A stretch of DNA of 34,787 nucleotides from NCBI GenBank assembly GCA_937872925.1, contig CALMUT010000285.1:1-34787 (forward strand), in the 5' to 3' direction. Both the position numbers and the translations under genes were made by a program. Shown one piece after another: positions 16,516 through 25,328 of the stretch; within the stretch, counting starts at the first letter, position 1; each line of letters opens with the position of its first letter. Origin of the DNA: an uncultured Myxococcales bacterium. GTDB lineage: Bacteria; Myxococcota_A; Polyangia; Polyangiales; Polyangiaceae. The notes under the pieces were generated by a model. That model was given only the letters and a program-made list of their open reading frames with translations. It did no database searches and had not been told where the DNA came from.

Positions 16516-17484
16516 CTAGTCGGCGGCGATCGCGCTGACCGCCTCAATCGCGCTTTGTCCTGCATCCGCCGCGGCTTGCAGACGTGCGAGCACCGCTGTG
16601 GTGCCACCGAGGTCGGAAAGGCGTCTCTGCCAGCTATCCCGCTCCAAGAGCCGCAGCGCCCACTGGGCCGTCTTTTCGCAGCGGCGTCTGAGCAGCTGCC
16701 CGCCCGCCTGGAGGCCCTCACGATGCGCGCGCAGGGCCGCCACGAGCCCGTCCACACCCGCGCCGTCCGCGGCGCTGACCGAAAGCACCGCGTTGGGATC
16801 ATGGCCGCGATCAGCGATGCGTAGCGCTGCCTTCAGCTCGCTCACTGCGCGGCTCGCCACCGCGCCCAGATCGGCCTTATTCACCACAAACAAATCTGGG
16901 ATCTCGACGATGCCAGACTTGATGAATTGCAGCACGTCACCCGACGCCGGCTGGATCACCAGCACCACGCTGTCCGTGACGTGCTCCACGTCCGTTTCGC
17001 TCTGTCCCACGCCGGTGGTTTCGACAAACACCACGTCATAGCCCGCCGAAAGCACGTCCACCGCCGCCCCAGCTGCCCGCGAAAGCCCGCCTAGCTGGCC
17101 CCCGCTGGCCATACTGCGCACGAATACATGGGGATCGTCTGCGTCGATCATCATGCGGGCGCGATCCCCCAGCAGCGCGCCGCCGCTACGCGGACTACTG
17201 GGATCGATCGCCAGCACGCCGACGCTTTGACCGCCGGCCCGATAGGCCTGAACCAGCCGATTGAGTAGCGAGCTCTTGCCCACCCCTGGCGGACCGGTCA
17301 CACCGATGCGATGCCCACTGCCGCGGCTGAGCGCGTGGCACGCCGCCGTAAGCTCGACGGCCTGCGAGCGGGCTTCTGGCCGTGTGTCTTCGACCAGCGA
17401 CAGCGCTTGGGCGACGCTTGGCAGATCCTGGTGGACCACGCCCTCGACCAGTTGAGCTGTGCTGCGGGCTCCGGACGCGCTCAC
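16516..17484 (-). CDS. meaB: MeaB/ArgK-family GTPase, mutase chaperone
   Basis: This 322-aa G3E-type P-loop GTPase has Walker A GPPGVGKSS (64-72), the LAIDPSSPRSGGALLGDRAR block that defines the MeaB/ArgK family, FVETTGVGQSETDV (switch region) and NKAD (202-205) for guanine specificity. MeaB gates loading of adenosylcobalamin into acyl-CoA mutases and protects them from inactivation. Its start is GTG 17484, overlapping the ecm stop as GTGA, so it is translated directly after the mutase. The coupling to an ethylmalonyl-CoA-type rather than a methylmalonyl-CoA-type mutase suggests a chaperone dedicated to Ecm, or one shared with a methylmalonyl-CoA mutase elsewhere in the genome. Confidence 0.93.
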   Translation of the reverse strand: MSASGARSTAQLVEGVVHQDLPSVAQALSLVEDTRPEARSQAVELTAACHALSRGSGHRIGVTGPPGVGKSSLLNRLVQAYRAGGQSVGVLAIDPSSPRSGGALLGDRARMMIDADDPHVFVRSMASGGQLGGLSRAAGAAVDVLSAGYDVVFVETTGVGQSETDVEHVTDSVVLVIQPASGDVLQFIKSGIVEIPDLFVVNKADLGAVASRAVSELKAALRIADRGHDPNAVLSVSAADGAGVDGLVAALRAHREGLQAGGQLLRRRCEKTAQWALRLLERDSWQRRLSDLGGTTAVLARLQAAADAGQSAIEAVSAIAAD

Positions 17485-19451
17485 GCGTTGGCCTGACGCA
17501 CGACCCCCACCAGGTCGTCGAGGATGTTGGCGATCTGAAAGTCCTTGGGCGTGTACACGGCGGCAACTCCCGCTTCCTTCAACGCCCGCACGTCGGCATC
17601 CGGGATGATGCCACCCACGACCACCGGGACGCGCCCAGCGCCCAGACGCTTGAGGGCCGCCATGGTGTCCGCCACGAGCGCCATATGAGAGCCGCTGAGG
17701 ATACTCAGACCGACGACGTGCACGGCTTCCTGCGCGGCAGCGTGGGCGATGGCCTCCGGCGCGTTGCGAATGCCTTCGTACACGACTTCGAAACCCGCAT
17801 CCCGAGCGCGCAAAGCAATCTGCTCTGCTCCATTGGAGTGGCCGTCCAGGCCCGGCTTGCCGATCAAGAACTTGGGTCGGCGTCCGAGGCTCTGCGCCAA
17901 CGCCGCCACCTTCTTTCGGACCGGTTCGTAGCTAGATCCCAGATCTGGCGTCGCAGCGCCACCAATTCCCGTGGGTGCGCGAAACTCACCAAACACGCCG
18001 CGCAGCGCCTTGCCCCACTCTCCCGTCGTCACTCCTGCGCGCGCGGCAGCGATCGACACCGGGACCATATTGTCGCTGCCCTGCGCCGCGCGCGTCAGCG
18101 CGTCGATAGCGCGCGCCACGGCCGCTTCGTCCCGCGCTTTCTTGAACGCCTCCAGACGCTCACGTTGCTCTGCCTCTGCAGCTGGGTCGAGACGCAAAAT
18201 GGATTCCGCGCCGCCCCCCTCGGTCAGGGGACTCTCGGCGCTCTCCGTGAATTGATTCACCCCTACGATCGTCTGCTCGCCGCGCTCGATCCGGGCGATC
18301 CGGGCGGCGTTCTCCGCGACAAGGGCCTCTTTGATGGTGCCATTTTCGACCGCAGCCACCGCGCCACCGTGCGACAAGATCCCTTCGACTTCGGCCCAGG
18401 CACGCTCAGCAATAGCAGCCGTCTTCTGCCCAATCACCGTCGAGCCTTCGAAGATATCTGGATACTCTAGAAGGTCGGTCTCAAGCGCCAGGATCTGCTG
18501 CGCCCGCAAAGACAGCTGTTGGTCCCAGGGCCGTGGCAAGCCGAGGGCCTCATTCCACGCGGGCAACTGGATGGCACGGGCGCGCGCGTCCTTGCTCAGC
18601 GTGACACCCAGCATTTCTAGAACGATTCGCGCGATGTTGTTTTCGGGCTGCGCCTCTGTGAGGCCCAGAGAATTCACTTGCACACCGTAGCGGAAGCGTC
18701 GGGAACGCGCGTCCTCGATGCCATAGCGTTCTTTGCCCAGGCGATCCCAAAGCGCCGCGAAGGCGCGCAGCTTGCAAACTTCCTCCACGAACCGGATCCC
18801 GGAGTTGACGAAGAACGAAAGCCGTCCGAATACTCGCGTCAGCTGCGGCCCCTCGACACCCCGCGCCCGCACCGTATCGAGGACGGCAATCGCCGTGGTC
18901 AAGGCATACGCGACTTCTTGCTCGGCGGTCGCCCCCGCCTCTTGCAGATGATAACTGCAGATGTTGATGGGATTGAAGTCCGGTGCGTGCTCCACCGTAA
19001 ACAGAATCAAGTCCGCGGTGAGTCGCAGACTCGGCGCTGGGGGAAAGACGTAGGTGCCCCGTGACAGGTATTCCTTGATGATGTCGTTTTGGGTGGTGCC
19101 GCGCAGGGCGGAGAGCGCGCTGCCTTGTTCCTCCGCGCAGGCCGCATACAGAGCGAACAGCCATACAGCCGTCGCGTTGATGGTCATGGACGTGTTCATT
19201 TCGCCGAGGTCCAGGCCATCAAATAGGGCGCGCATGTCCCCCAGATGGCAGACCGGCACGCCCGTGCGCCCCACTTCGCCCTGAGCCAAGACGTGGTCCG
19301 CGTCGTATCCGGTCTGGGTGGGCAGATCGAAGGCAACGGATAGCCCAGTCTGCCCCCGGGCTAGGTTCTTGCGGTAGAGGGCGTTGGACGCCGCCGGCGT
19401 GGAATGCCCGGAGTAAGTCCGCATGATCCAAGGACGGTCGCGCTGTGTCAC
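17481..19451 (-). CDS. ecm: Ethylmalonyl-CoA mutase (coenzyme B12-dependent)
   Basis: This 656-aa protein has an acyl-CoA mutase barrel (about 1-500) and a C-terminal cobalamin domain (about 525-656) with the B12 signature D536-G-H538-S-N-G541, then LSILSGSH. Ecm converts (2R)-ethylmalonyl-CoA to (2S)-methylsuccinyl-CoA. Methylmalonyl-CoA mutases read FDLATHRGYDSD at the substrate loop; this protein reads FDLPTQTGYDAD (41-52), followed by GEVGRTGVPVCHLGDM, as I recall for Rhodobacter-type Ecm. The conserved SYHLQEAGATAEQE is present. The short single-chain form also fits Ecm. Start GTG 19451 has AAGGA about seven bases upstream. It is coupled to meaB and divergent from the zinc-ribbon gene. 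Residual risk: an isobutyryl-CoA or methylmalonyl-CoA mutase relative; genome context (ccr, mcd, mch) argues against that. Confidence 0.88.
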   Translation of the reverse strand: MTQRDRPWIMRTYSGHSTPAASNALYRKNLARGQTGLSVAFDLPTQTGYDADHVLAQGEVGRTGVPVCHLGDMRALFDGLDLGEMNTSMTINATAVWLFALYAACAEEQGSALSALRGTTQNDIIKEYLSRGTYVFPPAPSLRLTADLILFTVEHAPDFNPINICSYHLQEAGATAEQEVAYALTTAIAVLDTVRARGVEGPQLTRVFGRLSFFVNSGIRFVEEVCKLRAFAALWDRLGKERYGIEDARSRRFRYGVQVNSLGLTEAQPENNIARIVLEMLGVTLSKDARARAIQLPAWNEALGLPRPWDQQLSLRAQQILALETDLLEYPDIFEGSTVIGQKTAAIAERAWAEVEGILSHGGAVAAVENGTIKEALVAENAARIARIERGEQTIVGVNQFTESAESPLTEGGGAESILRLDPAAEAEQRERLEAFKKARDEAAVARAIDALTRAAQGSDNMVPVSIAAARAGVTTGEWGKALRGVFGEFRAPTGIGGAATPDLGSSYEPVRKKVAALAQSLGRRPKFLIGKPGLDGHSNGAEQIALRARDAGFEVVYEGIRNAPEAIAHAAAQEAVHVVGLSILSGSHMALVADTMAALKRLGAGRVPVVVGGIIPDADVRALKEAGVAAVYTPKDFQIANILDDLVGVVRQANA

Positions 19452-19497
19452 CCGCCCATCCTTGCCTCACAGCCAGCTCGGTGCAATCAAAGAAAAC

Positions 19498-20274
19498 GTG
19501 ACAAAACGCGGCCCCTACCGGCATCACATCCGCGACACGGCAGCAGGAGCGCCGCTGCACTGCCCCATGTGCCTCGCCGCGATCTCCGGGGAACCGCGCA
19601 AGTGCCCGAGTTGCGGCACCGCCATCGCCACCCTGCGCTGCGGCGGCTGTTTCCACATGAACCTACCCACTGCGGCGGCCTGCGCGGGCTGCGGGCATGC
19701 TCTGGGCCTGGAACCGATCTTGGAGCCCGACCCACTGCGCTGTCCGGACTGCAAGTTGAACTTCCACGCCTTTCGCGGGGACTCTGGCTTGCTACGCGAC
19801 TGCGACGGTTGCGGCGGCCAGTTCGTGGGACACAGCATGCTCAAAGCCCTGCTGGAGCAACGCGAAGCCTACGGCAACGCGGCGCCGCGGCCTCCGCGCT
19901 TCAATCCCCTAGACAACCCGGTGCGCTACCTGCCATGCCCGGTATGCGAAGACGTGATGACACGACGCAACTTCGGGCGCTCAAGCGGCGTGATCGTTGA
20001 CGTTTGCACCGTGCACGGCACCTGGTTCGACTCCGGAGAACTGCCCCGGGTGCTTGCGTTCGTGGAAGCCGGCGGACTCATACAAGCCCGCAACCGCGAA
20101 CTCGAAGAAGCCCGCACCCGAGACCGAGACGCGCGGGTGCGGTCCGTCGAGAAGACCCTGGAACCCCTCAGCGCGCCGGGCAGTTTCAACCGTTTCACCA
20201 ACACCCGACGCAGCGTCGAACTCGCTGAAGCCGGCAGCGCGTTGCTGGACTTCGTGAACGGGCTGATCCGCTAG
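19498..20274 (+). CDS. Multi-zinc-ribbon protein with zf-TFIIB-like domain
   Basis: From GTG 19498 the protein is 258 aa. The N-terminal part holds closely spaced Cys pairs (CPMC, CPSC, CGGC, CAGC, CPDC, CDGC), i.e. two to three zinc ribbons in about 85 residues. The middle has LPCPVCEDVMTRRNF and VDVCTVHGTWFDSGEL, the signature of the zf-TFIIB family (a ribbon ending in W-[FL]-D-x-G-E-L). The C-terminus is a helical, Arg/Glu-rich tail ending in a short hydrophobic piece (SALLDFVNGLI). These proteins are widespread, and their role is unknown. An ATG at 19423 in the same frame would overlap ecm by 29 bases head to head; GTG 19498 leaves 46 bp for promoters and is preferred, though it lacks a strong ribosome binding site. 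Confidence 0.75.
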   Translation: MTKRGPYRHHIRDTAAGAPLHCPMCLAAISGEPRKCPSCGTAIATLRCGGCFHMNLPTAAACAGCGHALGLEPILEPDPLRCPDCKLNFHAFRGDSGLLRDCDGCGGQFVGHSMLKALLEQREAYGNAAPRPPRFNPLDNPVRYLPCPVCEDVMTRRNFGRSSGVIVDVCTVHGTWFDSGELPRVLAFVEAGGLIQARNRELEEARTRDRDARVRSVEKTLEPLSAPGSFNRFTNTRRSVELAEAGSALLDFVNGLIR

Positions 20275-20341
20275 CGTCCTTCTCAGGTTGCCCCCGCGGA
20301 GTCGGACAGCGCTCTGTTGGGAACGCGGCGCGCCGGGCGGC

Positions 20342-21286
20342 CTAGGGCGCCGGCAGGTCGTGCTCAGAAACGCCGATGAGCTGGAACTCGGGCCCCAGCT
20401 GTTCGTAGAAGAACCACACGTAGCAGCGTAGAAATACGATCACGGGGAGCAGCACCACGGTGCCAATGAACGGCAAGCTCGCAATGCAGCAGGTCAAACA
20501 GGTCACGACAAAAGCGATCATGGCCGCGCCGACCGACAGGGCGATACGCAGCATATAAAACGCCAGCACTGTCGCCCACTGCCCAGCAAGGGCAGCACGC
20601 GAACGGGCAATGCCGTCGCGAACTTCCGGCTCGTGCAGGTACATAGTCGGGACCACAAAGTCCTCCAGAAGCGCCTCCGCGGCGGTGAGGGGAATTGTGA
20701 GTAGCAGAATGACAATCGCCACCAGCGTGCCAATCAGCGCGCGCCGGTCAAAGACCCCCGCCGATATCTCGTCCCAAGCGATCAGCCCAAAGGCAGCGGC
20801 CGCGCTCAATACCACCGCAAGGGCAAGCAGGCTGAGGACCAAACGCGCCTGGAACAGGCTGTTGCCGTGCGCCCGAAAACGACGCCAGGGCTCCTCAATG
20901 AGAGCGCGGTCGTGCGCAATATTGTCGAGGAATACGAATTTGCCCCGGCTACTGACCCACAACGCTGCGACGCCCAGGGCCAGAGCCAGCGCAAAAACGA
21001 CGCTACCCACTGCCACAACCAGTCCTAGGTTGTCTCTGACGAACTCCGAGAGCTGCGAAAATCCGCGACCGCGACCGCCACTCGTATCGGGTATGCTGAA
21101 GGTTCCACCGCCCCCCTCACCCAAATGCGCAATCCACGCCGACAGCCCCAGTGTGAGCCACTTGCTCAGTTCGAAGGGAAACAGCACCCGCAGCATATGG
21201 GCGTATGCGCGCTTCAGCGGAGCTGTCAGATCGAGCCCGCCGGGTCCGTCCGGAGGCTGAACAAGATCGGGTGGGAAGCCCTGCAC
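20342..21286 (-). CDS. Polytopic membrane protein of unknown function
   Basis: This 314-aa protein has a hydrophilic N-terminus, an amphipathic LFPFELSKWLTLGLSAWIAH followed by LGEGGGG, and about six membrane helices: LVVAVGSVVFALALALGVAA, LSLLALAVVLSAAAAFGLIA, TLVAIVILLLTIPLTAAEAL, LRIALSVGAAMIAFVVTCLT and a last one or two ending VVLLPVIVFLRCYVWFFY. The 'FPFxLSKWLxLGLxAWxAxLGEGGGG' opening recalls a family of uncharacterised membrane proteins (possibly DUF7544), from memory only. The start is GTG 21286; an internal ATG at MLRVLFPFEL is an alternative. It converges with the zinc-ribbon gene (67-bp gap without a clear hairpin) and is divergent from clpS. Confidence 0.72.
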   Translation of the reverse strand: MQGFPPDLVQPPDGPGGLDLTAPLKRAYAHMLRVLFPFELSKWLTLGLSAWIAHLGEGGGGTFSIPDTSGGRGRGFSQLSEFVRDNLGLVVAVGSVVFALALALGVAALWVSSRGKFVFLDNIAHDRALIEEPWRRFRAHGNSLFQARLVLSLLALAVVLSAAAAFGLIAWDEISAGVFDRRALIGTLVAIVILLLTIPLTAAEALLEDFVVPTMYLHEPEVRDGIARSRAALAGQWATVLAFYMLRIALSVGAAMIAFVVTCLTCCIASLPFIGTVVLLPVIVFLRCYVWFFYEQLGPEFQLIGVSEHDLPAP

Positions 21287-21415
21287 AGCGCATCATTGCA
21301 CGCGGGGCCTCGGGGCAGAAAGAGCCACGGGCGCGGGTTTCCAGCCGCGAACAAGCTCCCCCCGCCCCGGGGCTCGACACGCGACGTCCCGGTGCGCACA
21401 TTTGTCTCCTCAGCT

Positions 21416-21769
21416 ATGTCGTCGAGCGGAACTCCCAAACACCCGGACCACGAGAAGGACGGGGATCTCGCCATCGAAGAGCGCGTGCGGACCCGGCGTG
21501 CGCGCCGCTACCACGTGCTATTTCACAACGACGACTACACCACGATGGAGTTCGTCGTGCATGTGCTGATGGAGTTCTTCCATTTGAGCGAAACCGGCGC
21601 GACCAAGGTCATGTTGGAAGTCCATCACAAGGGCTATGGCACCGCCGGGGTGTTCAGCCGCGACATTGCCGAAACCAAAGCAGAGCAAGTGATGGCCTAT
21701 GCGAAGCAGCACGGCCATCCCCTGCGGGTGACCGCGGAACCCGCCGACGACGAGGACGACGACGAATGA
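21416..21769 (+). CDS. clpS: ClpS, N-end rule adaptor of ClpAP
   Basis: ClpS hands proteins with bulky N-terminal residues to ClpA. From ATG 21416 it is 117 aa: an unstructured acidic/basic N-terminus, then the core YHVLFHNDDYTTMEFVVHVL, FFHLSETGATKVMLEVHHKG, and GVFSRDIAETKAEQVMAYAK, with the N-degron pocket residues N, D, D and the VMLEVH helix as in the family. The C-terminus ends in an acidic run (PADDEDDDE), longer than typical. The stop overlaps the clpA start as ATGA, so adaptor and unfoldase are produced together. An open frame reaching back to 21125 runs through the divergent promoter region and has no homology-like content before MSSSG. Confidence 0.94.
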   Translation: MSSSGTPKHPDHEKDGDLAIEERVRTRRARRYHVLFHNDDYTTMEFVVHVLMEFFHLSETGATKVMLEVHHKGYGTAGVFSRDIAETKAEQVMAYAKQHGHPLRVTAEPADDEDDDE

Positions 21770-24015
21770 AGGTCAGCGCAGAAGTCGAAATTGCGTGCTC
21801 TCTCGCCTTGCGGGAAGCGCAGCGGCGTGGACACGACATGATGACCGTGGAGCATTTGCTGTACGCGCTGCTGCACGACGACGCTTCGGCCAAAGTCATC
21901 AGGAAGTCCGGCGGCAACATCCCTGAGATCAAGAAGGCGTTGGAGAAGCTACTGGACGAGGAGTTTCCGACGGTCCCCGAAGGACTCAGCGCCAATCCAT
22001 CACCGAGCCGTGGCTTCCAACGCGTGTTGCAGCGCGCAGCCATTCACGTGGAATCTAGCGGCAAGGAAGAGCTCACGGGGCGGAACCTGCTGGTTGCCAT
22101 CTTCGCGGAGGTCGATTCGCCCGCCGTACAGCTGCTCGGCGAGAACGGCGTCACGCGCTATGACGTGGTGAGCTACATCTCTCACGGCGTTGAAAAGGGC
22201 GACGGAGACGACCTTGAACACGAGACCATAGGGGACGCTGAACAAGAAGGCGACGAGCAGGAGCAAAGCCCCCTCGAAAAATACGCGTCCAATCTGAACG
22301 AGCGTGCCAAAGCAGGCGAAATGGATCCGCTGGTGGGGCGCGAAAAGGAAATCCGGCGCGCGATCCAGGTGCTTGCACGCAAGAAGAAGAACAACCCACT
22401 CTTCGTCGGGGATGCCGGCGTGGGTAAGACAGCCATCGTCGAAGGGCTCGCGCAGAAGATCGTCCAGAGCGAAGTTCCAGACGCCATCAAAGATGCCGAG
22501 ATTTATGCCCTGGACATGGGTTCCTTGGTCGCAGGCACGAAGTTTCGAGGCGACTTCGAAAGCCGGATCAAGGCGGTCCTTAAGGCACTTTCGAAGATCG
22601 ACGGCGCCATCCTTTTCGTGGATGAACTGCACACCGTCGTGGGCGCGGGAGCAGCAAGTGGCGGCACCATGGACGCAGCCAATCTGCTCAAACCCGCTTT
22701 GGCTAGCGGCAAGCTTCGCTGCATCGGCGCGACGACCTTCGAGGAGTATCGCAGCCATATGGAGCGCGATCGAGCGCTGGCGCGTCGCTTTCAGAAAATC
22801 GAGGTTCTCGAGCCAAGCATCGACGAGACGGTGCTGATCCTGCAAGGCTTGAAGCCACACTACGAGGAGTTCCACGGCGTGAAGTACGAAGCCGGCTCCC
22901 TGGAAGCGGCGGTGAAGCTGTCGCAGAAGTATCTCCACGATCGAAAACTCCCGGACAAAGCCATCGACTTGATGGACGAGGGCGGCGCCGACGCGAAGCT
23001 CGACGATGGAGCGGGCGCAGTCGTCACCGTGCAGCGGGTCGAAGAGGTGGTCGCACGCATGGCGCAGGTCCCGCCCAAACAGGTGTCGACTGACGACAAG
23101 ACAGCGTTGAAGAACCTCGACCAGGACTTGCAACTTGTCGTTTTCGGTCAGGACCGCGCCATGCGCGAGCTCGCGACGGCCGTCAAACTGGCGCGGGCCG
23201 GGCTTCGGCCGCCGGACAAGCCCATCGGTTCGTACTTGTTCACGGGGCCGACTGGGGTTGGCAAGACTGAAGCCGCGCGACAACTCGCCAAGACCCTCGG
23301 CGTCGAACTGATGCGCTTCGACATGAGTGAGTACCAGGAGCGGCACACCGTGAGCCGGTTGATCGGCGCCCCGCCAGGGTATGTCGGCTTCGACCGCGGT
23401 GGGCTGCTGACTGAAGCCGTGGCCAAAACGCCGCACTGCGTTCTCTTGCTAGACGAGATCGAGAAAGCGCATCCAGATGTCTTCAACGTGCTCTTGCAGG
23501 TCATGGACCACGGGACTCTGACTGACAACAACGGCAAGAAGAGCGACTTCCGTCATGCCATTCTCATCATGACCAGCAACGTTGGCGCGGCGGACTTGAC
23601 TCGAAAGCAGGTCGGCTTCGGAGAGCGCAGCAGCGCGGGACAGGATGAGGTGGCGTTCAAGAACACGTTCAGCCCCGAGTTCCGTAACCGCCTGGACGCA
23701 CGGATTTCCTTCGATCCCCTCACGCCAGAGGTCATGGGCAAGGTCGTGGACAAATTCATGCTCGAGCTGAGCGCGCAGCTGAAGGAACGCGCCGTCAGCC
23801 TAGAGCTAACGGACGCCGCCCGGGCGTACCTGGCGGACAAGGGCTACGACAAAGACATGGGAGCCCGCCCGCTGGCGCGGTTGATCCAAGATGAAGTGAA
23901 GCGCCCTCTGGGCGACGAAGTGCTGTTCGGAGCACTCGAAGACGGCGGCGAAGTCATCGTGGACTACCAAGACGGCGCCATCTGCTTCGAAACCAAAGCC
24001 ATAGCGCCGGCCTAG
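21766..24015 (+). CDS. clpA: ClpA, AAA+ unfoldase of the ClpAP protease
   Basis: From ATG 21766 the product is 749 aa, the normal ClpA length. It has a Clp N-domain (about 1-140, binding site for ClpS) and an acidic linker (DGDDLEHETIGDAEQEGDEQ). D1 AAA+ has Walker A GDAGVGKT (215-222) and Walker B ILFVDELHT; D2 has Walker A GPTGVGKT (494-501) and Walker B VLLLDEIEKAHPD. The tripeptide of the ClpP-docking loop is present as VGF in RKQVGFGERS, fitting the [LIV]-G-[FL] rule, so it should partner ClpP (not in this window). EFRNRLD and GARPLARLIQDEVKRPLGDE complete the D2 domain. The open frame continues upstream to 21205, overlapping clpS in another frame; that extension is not real. Confidence 0.95.
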   Translation: MKVSAEVEIACSLALREAQRRGHDMMTVEHLLYALLHDDASAKVIRKSGGNIPEIKKALEKLLDEEFPTVPEGLSANPSPSRGFQRVLQRAAIHVESSGKEELTGRNLLVAIFAEVDSPAVQLLGENGVTRYDVVSYISHGVEKGDGDDLEHETIGDAEQEGDEQEQSPLEKYASNLNERAKAGEMDPLVGREKEIRRAIQVLARKKKNNPLFVGDAGVGKTAIVEGLAQKIVQSEVPDAIKDAEIYALDMGSLVAGTKFRGDFESRIKAVLKALSKIDGAILFVDELHTVVGAGAASGGTMDAANLLKPALASGKLRCIGATTFEEYRSHMERDRALARRFQKIEVLEPSIDETVLILQGLKPHYEEFHGVKYEAGSLEAAVKLSQKYLHDRKLPDKAIDLMDEGGADAKLDDGAGAVVTVQRVEEVVARMAQVPPKQVSTDDKTALKNLDQDLQLVVFGQDRAMRELATAVKLARAGLRPPDKPIGSYLFTGPTGVGKTEAARQLAKTLGVELMRFDMSEYQERHTVSRLIGAPPGYVGFDRGGLLTEAVAKTPHCVLLLDEIEKAHPDVFNVLLQVMDHGTLTDNNGKKSDFRHAILIMTSNVGAADLTRKQVGFGERSSAGQDEVAFKNTFSPEFRNRLDARISFDPLTPEVMGKVVDKFMLELSAQLKERAVSLELTDAARAYLADKGYDKDMGARPLARLIQDEVKRPLGDEVLFGALEDGGEVIVDYQDGAICFETKAIAPA

Positions 24016-24071
24016 GCGCCAGCATCAGCTACGCGCCACCTGGCAAGGGGCATGTGCCCGCGTGGATGGAC

Positions 24072-25265
24072 TCAGCAGGATTCGAGTACGACCGCGATGC
24101 CCTGTCCGCCGCCGATGCACGCCGCGCCCACGCCCAGCTTCTTCTTCTTCTTGCGCAGGGTGTAAACGAGGTTTGCAGTGATACGGGCGCCACTCGCGCC
24201 CAGGGGGTGGCCCAGGGCAATGGCACCCCCGTTCACGTTCGTCTTATCGTCGGGCAACCCAAGCTCCTTTTGTACGGCTAGGAACTGTGGTGCAAACGCT
24301 TCGTTCACGTCGAATAGGTCCACGGCATCCAGTTGGATCCCAGTGCGCGAGAGGGCCGTGCGGATGGCGGGAGCCGGACCAATCCCCATCAGCGTAGGTT
24401 CGACGCCCGCCACGCCCCAACCGACCAGTTTCGCCAACGGTGTGAGTCCGCGGCCCTTGGCCCAGACCGCGTCCGCGACGACCAGCGCCGCAGCGCCGTC
24501 ACTGATGCCGGACGCGTTGCCGGCGGTTACGACACCGTCCTTCTTGAAGACTGGCGACAACTTGGCCAGCGCTTCCATGCTGGCATCGGGACGGGGATGT
24601 TCGTCGCGCTCCACTTTGAGTGTCTTGCGGCCCGCACTGACTTCGATTGCGGCGATCTCGTCCGAGAAGCCACCAGACTCTTGGGCGGCGGCCCAGCGCT
24701 TCTGGCTCGATAGCGCGAACGCATCCGCCTGCTCGCGGGTGATGCCATACTTTTCGGCGAGGTTTTCTGCGGTGATGGCCATCGGCGTTTTGCAGAAGCT
24801 GTCCGTCAACGCCTCCCAAAGCGAGTCGACGAGTTGAGGCGGACGGCCGAACTTTGCGCCGTCGCGCAGGCCGAAGAGTACATGGGGTGCCATGCTCATG
24901 TTCTCAGAACCCGCCGCAAGCACCGCGTTGGCCTCGCCAAGCAGCACCTGCTCCGCCGCCGTGATCACGGCTTGGAACCCCGAACCACATAGGCGATTGA
25001 GGGTGAGCGCGGGAACTTCGACCGGCACGCCGGCTTTGAGCCCTACGTGCCGTGCTCCGTAAATCGCGTCCGCACTCGTCTGCTGTACGTTGCCCAGCAC
25101 CACATGACCGAGTTCGCTACCGTCGAGCTTCGCTTGCTCTAATGCGGCCTTGGAAGCGTGCACCGCGAGATCGATCGCCGAAACCGATTTCAAAGCTCCC
25201 GACAGCGCGCCGAAGGGGGTCCGCTTTGCGGCAACGATCCAGATTTCCTTGTCGAGTTTCTTCAT
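24072..25265 (-). CDS. phaA: Acetyl-CoA acetyltransferase (thiolase II)
   Basis: This enzyme condenses two acetyl-CoA to acetoacetyl-CoA, the entry step of the ethylmalonyl-CoA and polyhydroxybutyrate routes. The 397-aa product has the active-site Cys93 in NRLCGSGFQA, ENMSMAP, the GGAIALGHPLGASGAR histidine and the second cysteine in GAACIGGGQG. The length (family about 390) and these motifs fit biosynthetic thiolases; degradative substrates cannot be excluded. ATG 25265 has GGAAAGG about 10 bases upstream; a TTG at 25286 is less likely. Near the C-terminus an unusual RKKKKK run is encoded by five CTT triplets on the plus strand (24138-24152). It converges with clpA. Its leader carries alternative hairpins (25329-25359). 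Confidence 0.9.
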   Translation of the reverse strand: MKKLDKEIWIVAAKRTPFGALSGALKSVSAIDLAVHASKAALEQAKLDGSELGHVVLGNVQQTSADAIYGARHVGLKAGVPVEVPALTLNRLCGSGFQAVITAAEQVLLGEANAVLAAGSENMSMAPHVLFGLRDGAKFGRPPQLVDSLWEALTDSFCKTPMAITAENLAEKYGITREQADAFALSSQKRWAAAQESGGFSDEIAAIEVSAGRKTLKVERDEHPRPDASMEALAKLSPVFKKDGVVTAGNASGISDGAAALVVADAVWAKGRGLTPLAKLVGWGVAGVEPTLMGIGPAPAIRTALSRTGIQLDAVDLFDVNEAFAPQFLAVQKELGLPDDKTNVNGGAIALGHPLGASGARITANLVYTLRKKKKKLGVGAACIGGGQGIAVVLESC

Positions 25266-25328
25266 GGCTGTTTCGCCTTTCCTCAAGATGCGCCCAGCAC
25301 CCTAGCGAAAACTTCGGAGCGGAGCACG

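Noticed and set aside
17481..19451. Methylmalonyl-CoA mutase as the name for this gene
   Set aside because: The substrate loop reads FDLPTQTGYD rather than FDLATHRGYD, and ccr, mcd and mch are nearby; ethylmalonyl-CoA mutase fits better.
21205..21765. N-terminal extension of clpA
   Set aside because: It runs through clpS in another frame; ClpA homology starts at MKVSAEVEIACSLALREA (21766).
22000..23436. 478-codon open frame on the minus strand inside clpA
   Set aside because: It is antisense to strongly conserved ClpA motifs, has no recognisable domain, and long antisense frames are expected in GC-rich coding DNA.
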